Source of the DNA: Salinimicrobium sp035607535 | Lineage (GTDB): Bacteria; Bacteroidota; Bacteroidia; Flavobacteriales; Flavobacteriaceae | Direction of reading: 5' to 3' | Assembly: GCF_035607535.1 (NCBI RefSeq) | Contig: NZ_JAYDZX010000010.1 | Span: forward strand, 1-64,000 | Length of the DNA: 64,000 nucleotides | Shown here: piece by piece, positions 36,301 through 44,497 of the stretch | How positions within the stretch are numbered: position 1 is the stretch's first letter | Layout: each line of letters begins with the position of its first letter | Translations under genes and position numbers: made by a program | Notes under the pieces: model-generated | What the model was told of the DNA's origin: nothing | Seen by the model: the letters and a program-made list of their open reading frames with translations, nothing else | The model's database searches: none

Positions 36301-36588
36301 TCGATCATGGTTTACGCTTTTGTTCTTCACCTGCGGTTGATCCCGAAATTAAAAAATTCCCTGGTGCTCAATATTGCAAGCCTCTGGGCTTTTTCTTCGA
36401 TCATCATGACCTCTTTTGGAGTTAACTATTACCTCTCCGGTCTGCATTCCTATGCCTCGGGAGATCCTGTTCCAATTCCGGTCTGGATCTATTGGTTAAC
36501 AGGTATCCTTCTGGCCATTACTGTAATTGCCATTGTGCGGTATAAAAGATTGCCACGGCAGGAGCGAAAGAATTTGCTGGCAGTTTAG
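33349..36588 (+). CDS. fused ResB-CcsA cytochrome c maturation protein (NrfI)
   Basis: About 1079 residues from the ATG giving MKLVRIL (an upstream TTG is in frame). The N-terminal half is ResB-like: transmembrane segments near 15-35 and 75-95, then a large periplasmic domain. The C-terminal part from about residue 760 has the CcsA/CcmF-type helices and the heme-handling WWD box (SWGRYWAWDPKETW). This fusion (system II, NrfI type) attaches heme to c-type cytochromes and is the usual partner of nrfHA in Bacteroidota. It is encoded immediately after nrfA, so it presumably matures the nine hemes of NrfHA. Confidence 0.93.
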   Translation: MKLVRILLSTKVSFLLIIAFAGAMAVATFIENDHGTAVARQLVYEAWWFEVIMVWLGVNFLAHIKEYKLFTKKRWPLGVFHIAFVLMILGAGVTRYFSNEGIIHIREGEIKNTYYSADRFLQLSEAESGKSNLRFEKPLEINSYNFTPETVRVALGEENFEVVIDRYVEGARGEYIPGKDTLVDIALAFGADREDYLVPKGEDLPFGERALSISKEGKGDIRIFKENEKWMITSERNMHVVEMTTQAMGVLKAGEVSALQVRSLYQADSSAFVVKGIYEGKQLIYFPEEDEEIAEELPNVVRLQVNNSQGEEVLSTYTTLVNREPQKHVFFSNGKKYALAYGPRQELLPFALKLRDFQLERYPGSQSPSGYASELQVIDDEANFPFRVFMNNVLDHKGFRFYQASYDTDEMGTVLSVSQDRPGTYITYLSYTLLTIGMFFTLFARGSRFTILNRRIYSLNKKGPKLPGGKAPQEKQKLKAARESYPKAGFPKVTAISILILLVSLALGFQMYGHGQLPDVRQAVVPLSQAEAYGSLVVQDLDGRMKPLNTLANEITRKLSGRSTITIEQSGGAIELTAEQFLLAVQLDPRRFSALPLIKVDREKGAAIFEAMGHKPVDAIGFQELIDPDGQYILQALVEEANRLKPSERNEAHKELLKVDERFNIFYAILRGDFLKLFPNRADANNTWFTANQHNMGFDEEDAVFVKNITPMYLNALSKGLASGDYSEANEVLSYIELYQEKAGAAVHPGDDRLAIEILYNKLNLGSRLFGVFWILGALMLILAIIKLFYQPNWLRYSWTVGLALAWVGLVLFTFHLGLRWYIAGRAPWSDGFEMLVFVAWCVLLFGLIFENKSHFTVPLGIIFSGTLLFVAFLDWLNPEITNLMPVLHSYWLKIHVAVIVSGYAPLALAALLALLSLLLLIFKPQQPSAKWWKSMQELSMVNEMSITVGLFLLAVGTFLGGVWANESWGRYWAWDPKETWALISIMVYAFVLHLRLIPKLKNSLVLNIASLWAFSSIIMTSFGVNYYLSGLHSYASGDPVPIPVWIYWLTGILLAITVIAIVRYKRLPRQERKNLLAV

Positions 36589-36680
36589 GTGAGCTCGAAA
36601 GTATTGCGCGAGGTGTAGTTGAGAATAGGAGGATTGAGTAATTAAGATATTCTGTAAAACCCCTTTTTGAAAACAGATTC

Positions 36681-36708
36681 AACAGGTCGTTCCTCGACCT
36701 GTTTATTT
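36681..36708 (+). terminator. terminator after nrfI
   Basis: A perfect 9-bp stem AACAGGTCG / CGACCTGTT with a five-base loop is followed by TATTTTTAT. It closes the nrf transcription unit. Confidence 0.85.
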
Positions 36709-36782
36709 TTATCACCGGGATTTTAAATATGTGTTCTTCTGAATTTCTTATTTTGGAGACCTTTAATTCTCAAGAATAATAA

Positions 36783-37778
36783 ATGAACTTTCGAAAGGTC
36801 TTTTACTACGTCGTAATTGTGATAAGTAGCGTAGTTATAGTTGCCAGCCTACTTTCCCTTATCTATGACCTGCCCTACTGGTATTCAAAAATTCTGGATT
36901 TCCCAAGGCTGCAGTATTTGATACTTGCTATTATTTGCCTGTTGCTCTTTACTTTTCTTGCTAAAAAGTGGAAGTGGCCCTCCATCTTCCTTGTTTCAGG
37001 CCTGGTTGCTGCTATAGCAATACAATCGGTTAAAATATTTCCCTATTGGTTCGGCAGTAAGACGGTTCCGGATGCACTTGAAGATTATTCAGCAGAAAAC
37101 ACTTTTAGTATTTTGCTTGCCAATGTCCTGATTGATAATCGGGAATCGTCAAAGATCATCAAAGCTGTGGAAGATTCTGATCCCGATATATTTCTCGCAA
37201 TGGAAGTGGATCAAAGGTGGCTGAATGACCTTGCAATACTGAAACAGGACTATCCGCATTATATGGAGCAGCCTAACGACAAGGCGTATGGAATGGCATT
37301 ATATTCCAGGTTTCCCCTGAAGGAAAGGGAAATAAAATATCTCAAGCACGAAAACGTGCCGTCTTTTCATGCAAAGGTCGAACTGACTTCAGGTAAGGAA
37401 TTCATGCTCCATGCCGTGCATCCGGTGCCTCCAATGCCGAGTAATAAGTATCCCGACAATGTGGGAGAAGCTGAGGTTTCTCTTTTAAAGGTCGGGGATT
37501 TTGTCGCAAATGAAGAGGTCCCATCCATAGTAGCAGGAGATTTTAATGATGTCTCCTGGTCTAACACTGCCAGGCTCTTTGGAGAATCTGGCGGGTTAGC
37601 AAATGTGCGGATAGGCCGGGGACTTTTTAATACTTTTGATGCAACTTCTTATACCATGAGATGGCCTCTTGATCACTTTTTTGTGACAGAAGATTTTTAC
37701 CTTATCGATCTTAAAAGATTAGGGCACATAGGCTCAGATCACTTTCCCCTTTACGCTGAATTTGTACTTCCAGATTAG
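36783..37778 (+). CDS. membrane-anchored endonuclease/exonuclease/phosphatase-family protein
   Basis: 331 residues: three N-terminal transmembrane helices (about residues 10-32, 44-60, 70-88), then an EEP domain. Family motifs visible are LANVLIDNR, LAMEVDQRW (metal-binding Glu), HAVHPVPP, AGDFNDVSWS (catalytic Asp/Asn) and the C-terminal GSDHFPLYAEF with the catalytic His. The topology suggests the phosphodiesterase acts outside the cytoplasm. Substrate unknown; could be phospholipid or nucleic acid. It stands alone between the nrf terminator and the OFA transporter. Confidence 0.88.
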   Translation: MNFRKVFYYVVIVISSVVIVASLLSLIYDLPYWYSKILDFPRLQYLILAIICLLLFTFLAKKWKWPSIFLVSGLVAAIAIQSVKIFPYWFGSKTVPDALEDYSAENTFSILLANVLIDNRESSKIIKAVEDSDPDIFLAMEVDQRWLNDLAILKQDYPHYMEQPNDKAYGMALYSRFPLKEREIKYLKHENVPSFHAKVELTSGKEFMLHAVHPVPPMPSNKYPDNVGEAEVSLLKVGDFVANEEVPSIVAGDFNDVSWSNTARLFGESGGLANVRIGRGLFNTFDATSYTMRWPLDHFFVTEDFYLIDLKRLGHIGSDHFPLYAEFVLPD

Positions 37779-37867
37779 TGCTGCTTGTTTTAAAGATGCT
37801 GCTCGATTAAGTGAAATCTTTTCCCGATACCTCAGTGCCTTCCATGTAAAATGGAATCCTGCGGGGC

Positions 37868-37879
37868 TGATGACAGTCA
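37868..37879. promoter_or_regulatory. Crp/Fnr-type site before the OFA transporter
   Basis: TGATGACAGTCA fits TGAY-N4-RTCA. The -7-like TATTTTG (37904-37910) places transcription start near 37916, so the centre lies at about -42. It matches the spacing seen for nrfH and pflB. Confidence 0.55.
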
Positions 37880-37943
37880 TATTTTAAACTCTAAACCTGC
37901 CTTTATTTTGCAAAGTAATTGAGTTTCACTAAAAGTTCCTCTC

Positions 37944-39239
37944 ATGGGAAAAGTTAAGAATAGGTGGCTAATTGCCGCATCTGCTGTAGGTATTCATATT
38001 TCTATTGGTTCCGTTTATGCATGGAGCGTTTACACTAAACCTTTGATCCAGAAGTTTGGGTGGGAACTGGCCGATACCCAGTTCACTTTTAGTCTGGCAA
38101 TTTTCTTTCTCGGGATCTCTGCTGCCTTTCTTGGGCATTATCTTGAGAAAAAAGGCCCCCGAAAATCGGGTCTGCTGGCTGCGATCTTCTTTGGAATAGG
38201 AATTGCTGGGTCCGGTCTGGCCATTTTTATGGAGTCTATTTACCTGCTTTACCTGTTCTATGGAGTCTTTGGAGGTATAGGTCTGGGGCTTGGCTACATT
38301 ACGCCGGTCTCCACTCTTGTAAAATGGTTTCCCGATAAGCGCGGACTCGCAACCGGCCTGGCCATTATGGGATTTGGTTTTGCAGCGCTGATTAGTAGTC
38401 CGGTGATGGTGTATCTTATTTCGGCAGTAGGCATCGCTAACACCTTTTTCATCATGGGAAGCGTTTATTTCGTGATCATATTCTTCTCTTCCCTCTACCT
38501 CGCACCGCCGCCAAAAGATTGGGTGCCCGAAGGTTTTAAAGCTTCAGAAACTGCGGGTAAGAAAATAGTGAAAGAGGACCTTTCACAGCTAACTGCCAAT
38601 GAAGCTGTGAAGACCAAACGGTTCTGGTATTTATGGCTTATGCTTTTTATCAATATTTCCTGCGGGATCGCAATCATTTCAGTGGCTTCCCCAATGGCCC
38701 AGGAATATGCAGGTATGACAGTAGTGGCAGCAGCTACTATGGTTGGGATCATGGGATTATTTAACGGGGCCGGCCGGATTGGGTGGGCCAGTTTTTCAGA
38801 CTATATAGGACGGCCGGCAATGTACACCATCTTTTTTGCCATACAGGTTATAGCTTTCTTCCTGCTACCCACCGTCACTAATGCACTGGTATTTCAGGGG
38901 CTCATATTTTTGATCCTGTCCTGTTATGGCGGCGGCTTCGCGACCATTCCTGCTTATATAGGAGACATGTTTGGAACTAAGCAGCTGGGAGCGATACACG
39001 GCTATATGTTAACTGCCTGGGCGGCAGCGGGAATGGCAGGACCTTTATTTGCAGCATGGACAAGAACAATTTCTGAAAATTACAACGTCACTCTTTACTT
39101 TTTCGCGGGACTACTTATAGTTGCCCTGGTCTTTTCCCTGTTGATACGCCTGGACATAAAAAGGCTGAGGAATCTTAAAGCAGAAAAAGTCGCTACACCC
39201 CGGGCAGTTACCCCTGTACTGGAGACTGTAGAGAATTAA
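37944..39239 (+). CDS. MFS transporter, OFA (oxalate/formate antiporter) type
   Basis: 431 residues, 12 transmembrane helices. The N-terminal IGSVYAWSVYTKPL and the LGLGYITPVSTLVKWFPDKR loop (MFS motif after TM4) match the oxalate/formate:antiporter-like family. It could move formate, lactate or other small carboxylates. Placement directly before pflB and its own Crp/Fnr-type box suggest that it exports fermentation products, formate being the most attractive guess. The exact substrate cannot be read from sequence. Confidence 0.9.
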   Translation: MGKVKNRWLIAASAVGIHISIGSVYAWSVYTKPLIQKFGWELADTQFTFSLAIFFLGISAAFLGHYLEKKGPRKSGLLAAIFFGIGIAGSGLAIFMESIYLLYLFYGVFGGIGLGLGYITPVSTLVKWFPDKRGLATGLAIMGFGFAALISSPVMVYLISAVGIANTFFIMGSVYFVIIFFSSLYLAPPPKDWVPEGFKASETAGKKIVKEDLSQLTANEAVKTKRFWYLWLMLFINISCGIAIISVASPMAQEYAGMTVVAAATMVGIMGLFNGAGRIGWASFSDYIGRPAMYTIFFAIQVIAFFLLPTVTNALVFQGLIFLILSCYGGGFATIPAYIGDMFGTKQLGAIHGYMLTAWAAAGMAGPLFAAWTRTISENYNVTLYFFAGLLIVALVFSLLIRLDIKRLRNLKAEKVATPRAVTPVLETVEN

Positions 39240-39263
39240 TTTTCTCGATAAGTACTTTACTTC

Positions 39264-39295
39264 AAGATGGAGCGGGAAACCGTTCCATCTTTTTT
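39264..39295 (+). terminator. terminator after OFA transporter
   Basis: A 12-bp stem with one G-U pair (AAGATGGAGCGG / CCGTTCCATCTT) around a GAAA tetraloop, followed by TTTT. Confidence 0.88.
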
Positions 39296-39415
39296 GTGCT
39301 CTTTCCTGAAATAAAACCTAGATTAAATTATAAGTGAATAAAAATCAGGCATATATAAATACTTATCAACTAAAACGATTGAAGTTTTCGAAAAGGTTTT
39401 AGCTGCCAGAATTCC

Positions 39416-39427
39416 TGATAATTGTCA
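39416..39427. promoter_or_regulatory. Crp/Fnr-type site before pflB
   Basis: TGATAATTGTCA, within the same 15-mer found at 6361-6375, lies 32 bases before the pflB start. The imperfect -7 (TACTTTG, about 39452-39458) is only just upstream of the ATG, so the mRNA is near-leaderless and the site centre falls at about -40. Confidence 0.6.
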
Positions 39428-39459
39428 TATTAATAGGCCGAATTGGGTCGGTACTTTGT

Positions 39460-41763
39460 ATGGTAATTAAGAACGAAGAGGAAGAATTACAGCAAAATGA
39501 TACTTCTTCAGAAAAACGAAAAATCATGCTAAAGCTATCTCAGGAAGTACTTGAGTTCCGAGAAGGAACCTGGAACAGGAAGATCGATGTAAGGGATTTT
39601 GTGATCCAAAACGTAACCCCCTACTACGGTGACGATGAGTTTCTCACCGCAGCTACAGAAAGAACAAAAGAACTGTGGCAAATCTGTCTCATGGCCATGA
39701 AGGAGGAGCGGGAAAGAAATGGCTGCAGGGCCATAGATACCGAAACTATTTCAAGCATTACCAGCCATGGTCCCGGGTACATCAATAAAGATCTTGAGGT
39801 GATCGTCGGTCTACAGACCAATGAGCTTTTAAAAAGAGCCATGAAGCCCTTTGGCGGAATTCGGGTTGTGGAAGGAGCAGTGGCCGAAAAAGGTGAGCAG
39901 GTAACGCAGCGTGTTAAGGATGTCTTTTCTTATACAAAAGACCATAACAACGCTGTGTTTGCTGCATATGATGATGAGATAAGAAATTATCGTTCCCAGG
40001 GGATCCTCACGGGATTACCCGATAATTATGCCCGCGGAAGGATCATTGGGGATTACCGCCGCCTTGCCCTTTATGGAATTGATCGTCTTATTGAGGCAAA
40101 AGAGGAGGACAAGCGCGCTGTAGACGGGGAGATGACTGAACATAAGATACGCCTTCGAGAGGAGATCACAGACCAGATCATAGCTTTAAGGGATATTAAA
40201 ACCATGGGTGAAATGTACGGTCTTGATCTTGGAAGACCGGCAGAGAATGCCCGGGAAGCTGTGCAGTGGGTTTATATGGCCTACCTGGCAGCTGTTAAGG
40301 AGCAGGATGGTGCAGCCATGTCTTTAGGTAATGTTTCTTCCTTCCTTGATATCTTCATTGAAAGAGACCTTGCTGCCAACCTGATTACTGAAGAGGAAGC
40401 CCAGGAATTTATCGATCAGTTTGTAATGAAACTGCGAATGGTGCGTCACCTAAGGCCCGAAGCTTATGACGAGATCTTTGGTGGCGATCCTACCTGGGTG
40501 ACCGAAGCTATTGGCGGCCAGTTTGAAGATGGAAGAACAAAGGTGACAAAGACCTCTTTCCGGTTCCTGCAAACCTTATATAATTTAGGAGCTTCCCCCG
40601 AACCAAATCTCACTGTCCTCTGGTCCCAGGACCTGCCCGAAGGTTTTAAAAAATTCTGTGCCCGGGTCTCTATAGACACCTCTTCCATACAGTATGAAAA
40701 TGATGACCTGATGAGGGCTGTAAGAGGTTCTGATGATTACGGCATTGCCTGTTGTGTTTCTTACCAGGAAATAGGTAAGAGAATTCAATTTTTTGGAGCC
40801 CGTGTAAACCTTCCAAAAACACTTTTAATGGCTATCAATGAAGGGCGGGAGGAGAATTCCGGTAAGACATTACTCGAGGATATTCCTGCTTTACAAAATG
40901 AATACCTCGATTATGAGGAGGTGATGTCTCATTTCAAAAAAGCCATGACGCAGGTGGCCAGGGTGTATTCCAAAACCATGAATATCATCCACTACATGCA
41001 TGATAAATATTACTACGAAAAAGCCCAGATGGCCTTCGTAGATTCAGATCCCGGTATTGATATGGCCTACGGGGCTGCCGGAATCTCTATCATTGCCGAC
41101 TCCCTTTCTGCTATTAAATATGGAAAAGTTAAACCTGTTCGCAATGAAGAAAGACTTACAGTTGATTTCCAAATCGAGGGAGAATATCCAAAATTTGGGA
41201 ATGACGATGAAAGGGTAGATAGTATTGCCCGGGAGATCACCCGCTTCTTTTCGGAAGAACTGGCAAAACATAAATGCTATAAAAATGCAGTTTCCACACT
41301 TTCCCTGCTTACTATCACTTCAAATGTGATGTACGGCAAAAAGACCGGCGCCACCCCCGATGGAAGAAAAGCAGGGGAAGCCTTTGCTCCCGGTGCCAAC
41401 CCTATGCATGGAAGGGATGAACATGGCGCCATTGCTTCGATGAACTCGGTAGCCAAGCTGGATTACCGCCATGCCCAGGATGGGATCTCCAATACCTTCT
41501 CCATAGTGCCTAAATCTTTAGGTAGTGATAGAGAAGTGCAGATTGAAAATCTTACAGGATTGCTGGATGCCTATTTTGCGCTCTACGGGCACCATCTCAA
41601 CGTGAACGTGCTAAACCGAGAAACTTTACTGGATGCCTATGAGCACCCCGAGAATTATCCGCAGTTGACTATCAGGGTTTCGGGATATGCAGTGAATTTT
41701 ATTCGGTTGTCAAAAGCGCACCAACTGGAAGTGATCACGAGGACCTTCCACGAAAGAATGTAG
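39460..41763 (+). CDS. pflB: pyruvate formate-lyase (formate acetyltransferase)
   Basis: 767 residues, the usual length. The adjacent catalytic cysteines are 431-432 in YGIACCVSYQEIG, and the glycyl radical Gly742 is in RVSGYAVNFIRL, followed by the family C-terminus HQLEVITRTFHERM. The enzyme converts pyruvate and CoA to formate and acetyl-CoA without oxygen; the radical is destroyed by O2. Its activase is encoded next. Formate can be exported by the upstream transporter, and could feed respiratory reduction of nitrite by NrfHA if a formate dehydrogenase exists elsewhere. Confidence 0.97.
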   Translation: MVIKNEEEELQQNDTSSEKRKIMLKLSQEVLEFREGTWNRKIDVRDFVIQNVTPYYGDDEFLTAATERTKELWQICLMAMKEERERNGCRAIDTETISSITSHGPGYINKDLEVIVGLQTNELLKRAMKPFGGIRVVEGAVAEKGEQVTQRVKDVFSYTKDHNNAVFAAYDDEIRNYRSQGILTGLPDNYARGRIIGDYRRLALYGIDRLIEAKEEDKRAVDGEMTEHKIRLREEITDQIIALRDIKTMGEMYGLDLGRPAENAREAVQWVYMAYLAAVKEQDGAAMSLGNVSSFLDIFIERDLAANLITEEEAQEFIDQFVMKLRMVRHLRPEAYDEIFGGDPTWVTEAIGGQFEDGRTKVTKTSFRFLQTLYNLGASPEPNLTVLWSQDLPEGFKKFCARVSIDTSSIQYENDDLMRAVRGSDDYGIACCVSYQEIGKRIQFFGARVNLPKTLLMAINEGREENSGKTLLEDIPALQNEYLDYEEVMSHFKKAMTQVARVYSKTMNIIHYMHDKYYYEKAQMAFVDSDPGIDMAYGAAGISIIADSLSAIKYGKVKPVRNEERLTVDFQIEGEYPKFGNDDERVDSIAREITRFFSEELAKHKCYKNAVSTLSLLTITSNVMYGKKTGATPDGRKAGEAFAPGANPMHGRDEHGAIASMNSVAKLDYRHAQDGISNTFSIVPKSLGSDREVQIENLTGLLDAYFALYGHHLNVNVLNRETLLDAYEHPENYPQLTIRVSGYAVNFIRLSKAHQLEVITRTFHERM

Positions 41764-41780
41764 TTTTAAGTGTTGTTTTG

Positions 41781-41832
41781 AAGCATCAGGAATCTCAGCC
41801 TTACCCCTTATGAGACCGCCTGATGCTTTTTT
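41781..41832 (+). terminator. hairpin between pflB and pflA
   Basis: AAGCATCAGG / CCTGATGCTT (10 bp) close around a 28-base loop that itself has CTCA/TGAG arms; a T run follows. Read-through is presumably needed for pflA unless it has its own promoter. Confidence 0.7.
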
Positions 41833-41858
41833 ATTAATTTGTCATACAAACCCAAAGC

Positions 41859-42647
41859 ATGATAAAAGATGGCTTACTTGTTCCGCAGGACGTAAAACAC
41901 CTAAATGCAGAAGCTTCACAAGAACTAAGGATACACTCCATTGAATCCTTTGGAACTCATGACGGGCCGGGAATAAGAATGGTGGTGTTTGTTCAGGGCT
42001 GCCAGTTTCGCTGCCTGTACTGCGCCAATCCCGATACAATGGATGTAAAGGGAGGTCATTTTGTGGAGATAGAGGAGCTGGTGAACCGGGCGGTAAAGCA
42101 GAAGCCGTACTTCAGGAAGAACGGGGGAGTTACCGTTTCCGGCGGCGAACCTTTATTGCAGCGGTCTGTTCTCAAAAAATTCTTTAATAGATTGCATGAA
42201 GAAGACATTCATACGGTGCTTGACTCCAATGGAAGGTTGATTGACCAGCAGGCCAAAGAATTACTCGATGTCACCGATCTGCTAATGCTGGACGTAAAAC
42301 ATTTCAACAACGCCTGGCACAAAAAACTCACCGGACTTTCAAATACCAACACCTTCAAAGTAGCCGAATACCGGGAATCTACAGGCAAACCTATGTGGCT
42401 AAGGTATGTGCTGGTGCCGGGATGGAGCGACCAGGAAGAGCACCTGCATGAACTGGGAAAATATTTTAAGGATTACAGGCATATTGAGCGATTAGAGATC
42501 CTGCCTTATCACCGGTTGGGAGTGCATAAGTGGGAAGCTCTCGGAATGGAATATAAGCTGAAGAACGTTGCACCACCCGATGCTCAAAAACTCGAAGATG
42601 TGGCCCTGATCTTTAAGAACTACTTCAAAGACGTGAGGGTAAACTGA
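41859..42647 (+). CDS. pflA: pyruvate formate-lyase activating enzyme (radical SAM)
   Basis: 262 residues. The radical-SAM cluster motif CxxxCxxC is at Cys48, Cys52 and Cys55 (GCQFRCLYC), with HSIESFGTHDGPGIR just upstream, typical of PflA, and TVSGGEPLLQ (SAM-binding GGE motif). It installs the glycyl radical on PflB using SAM and an Fe4S4 cluster. It follows pflB, as expected. Its start is the ATG in the PflA-like context; the N-terminal about 20 residues extend beyond the shortest homologs. Confidence 0.95.
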   Translation: MIKDGLLVPQDVKHLNAEASQELRIHSIESFGTHDGPGIRMVVFVQGCQFRCLYCANPDTMDVKGGHFVEIEELVNRAVKQKPYFRKNGGVTVSGGEPLLQRSVLKKFFNRLHEEDIHTVLDSNGRLIDQQAKELLDVTDLLMLDVKHFNNAWHKKLTGLSNTNTFKVAEYRESTGKPMWLRYVLVPGWSDQEEHLHELGKYFKDYRHIERLEILPYHRLGVHKWEALGMEYKLKNVAPPDAQKLEDVALIFKNYFKDVRVN

Positions 42648-42657
42648 ACCGGGAAAT

Positions 42658-43905
42658 TTAGAAATTTACTTTTTCGATCTTCTTCCCGGTGAGGAAGCCA
42701 TCCAGCAGCTCTGCAGCAATGACCTCTCCCGAAGGACCTCTCAAAAACCTGATGGCCGAATCCCTCTGTTCCATGTAAAATTGGTTTGGAGACTGTGCTT
42801 TTAAATGCACTTTTTGAGGCCCCATCTGCACAAAGAGACTGTCATTTTCAACCATTACACCGAGATGCATATCCGGATTTAAAGCATAGCTCCCGGCATA
42901 CTCGCCAATGATCCTGCTGTCAACCTTTATTTCTTTCCGCAGTAGTGGGAGCTTGCACTTACCGGTGTCTAAAAGGGCATTTACAGCCTCTGTTATTTCG
43001 CCGGTAACGGGATGTCTTCTGTTGCTAAGCACAATAATCATCCTCTTTCCGTTTTTGATGACAGAATAGCTGAAACCATCACTTTTGAGATATCCTTCCA
43101 TGCTTAATTCCTCTTCGGGAAATACTTTTAGCAGTTTCAACAGGTCTGCCGCAGTTGTTTTGACGCTCTTGCTGCTGAAAGTTTCGCTTGTATCATATTC
43201 TTCTGAAGGTTGCACAACCACTTCATTTCCTTCATAGCTGTAGGTGTATCCCTGTGCAAGTTCTGTGCTTACAGGGGTATCAAAAAAGGTATTTTTCAGC
43301 TGAATTTTTTCGGCAAGCTCAGAGATTAGTTCTGCGTAGGTTCTATCGCTCGCCACTTCGAGAACATTTTTAAGCAGGTTGTAGTTTAGATCGCTTTTCT
43401 GAAACTCCGCAACTTTAGAAAGATTGGCATAACTAACGGCAGAATATTCGGCTTCAGGATGAGCCTGCTTTATTTCTTCTATGGTCTGTAATTCCGATCT
43501 ATGGTCGATCAACTGGCGGAGGGTCAATTCTTTTTTTACTTCCGGAAGGTAATGTGATACCATCCTATCAGCTGAAATTTTTTCCTTTCGCACAAGTTCA
43601 GCAAAGACTGCCCGGGTAAAGAGCTCTGTGAGGGAGCCAACCTTAAAAGCCGTCGTATTATCGAATCCTTTATCGAGCTCGTAGTTGGCTTTTCCGAAGT
43701 TATTATAGTAGTAGGTGCTGCCGTCTTCTACGAGGATGCTTCCGCTAAAACGCCCCAGCTCAAGATATCTATTGCCCAGAAGATCGATTTTTTCAAAGAT
43801 GTCTTCTGAAGCCAATAGAAAAGGTTCATCGGGTTGAGTAGATTGAGAAAATCCGAAATTGAAAAAAAGCAGGAGAGCGCTACAAACGAGTAGTTTTTTG
43901 ATCAT
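42658..43905 (-). CDS. secreted beta-lactamase-fold protein lacking catalytic lysine
   Basis: 415 residues with a signal peptide (ends NFGFSQS). It has the serine-hydrolase (class C beta-lactamase) fold, but the motif position that should read SxxK reads VGSLTELFT, with Glu replacing the catalytic Lys. The second motif (Y-x-N) also appears altered (SDLNYNLLKN). It may be a pseudoenzyme with a binding or chaperone role. The intact homolog occurs nearby at 44.5 kb on the opposite strand. The substitutions are seen directly; the loss of activity is inference. Confidence 0.75.
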   Translation of the reverse strand: MIKKLLVCSALLLFFNFGFSQSTQPDEPFLLASEDIFEKIDLLGNRYLELGRFSGSILVEDGSTYYYNNFGKANYELDKGFDNTTAFKVGSLTELFTRAVFAELVRKEKISADRMVSHYLPEVKKELTLRQLIDHRSELQTIEEIKQAHPEAEYSAVSYANLSKVAEFQKSDLNYNLLKNVLEVASDRTYAELISELAEKIQLKNTFFDTPVSTELAQGYTYSYEGNEVVVQPSEEYDTSETFSSKSVKTTAADLLKLLKVFPEEELSMEGYLKSDGFSYSVIKNGKRMIIVLSNRRHPVTGEITEAVNALLDTGKCKLPLLRKEIKVDSRIIGEYAGSYALNPDMHLGVMVENDSLFVQMGPQKVHLKAQSPNQFYMEQRDSAIRFLRGPSGEVIAAELLDGFLTGKKIEKVNF

Positions 43906-43947
43906 TTTGTCAGTTTATCCGGTAATAAAGCTAACAAAAAAAAGACG

Positions 43948-44367
43948 TTAGGCCCCCATGAACAGAAGTGAGAAAACGACAAGGGCAATTCCCACCGAGA
44001 TCAAAGTAGGTTTGATCCAGCTTTTCTTCTCATATTCGATCTCACTGCCCAGATATTTGTTCCAGAAAAATTCGTTGAGTATGGCTGCTCCAATCACGTT
44101 TGCAATTACATTGAGGGATGGCGAAAGATTCAAGGCGGTCATGACGATCGCTGTAGCAACAATGTAACCAACTGCAAACAAAAGTACCCAGGCTGCAGCA
44201 GCCTGTTTCTCCAGCCTTCGCAAATTGGAAATTAAAAGTGCGGCAGCAAAGATTGTGGAGAAGAGAATGGAGAAACTCAAGATGAGCCTTTTAGAATATA
44301 ATTTAGGCAGCTCTTGTTCCTGTTGAGTTACAATATTGGTATCAGTTTCCGGAGAGTTAAGATCCAT
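43948..44367 (-). CDS. small membrane protein, unknown function
   Basis: 139 residues with about four hydrophobic segments (35-50, 58-80, 82-98, 118-138) after a 25-residue polar start. No recognised motif. It ends just upstream (42 bp) of the degenerate beta-lactamase-fold gene on the same strand and may be co-transcribed with it. Confidence 0.55.
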   Translation of the reverse strand: MDLNSPETDTNIVTQQEQELPKLYSKRLILSFSILFSTIFAAALLISNLRRLEKQAAAAWVLLFAVGYIVATAIVMTALNLSPSLNVIANVIGAAILNEFFWNKYLGSEIEYEKKSWIKPTLISVGIALVVFSLLFMGA

Positions 44368-44497
44368 CTTGGGTGCTTTTTATGTGCGGCAAAAATAGCA
44401 AAAATCATAGCTTTTTTTGCTGATTTTGAGTATTCTGCTGTAGTTGGCCAAAAAATTTCCTACATTTAAATCCCTCCCTGCAGTTCAAACTCTTCTA

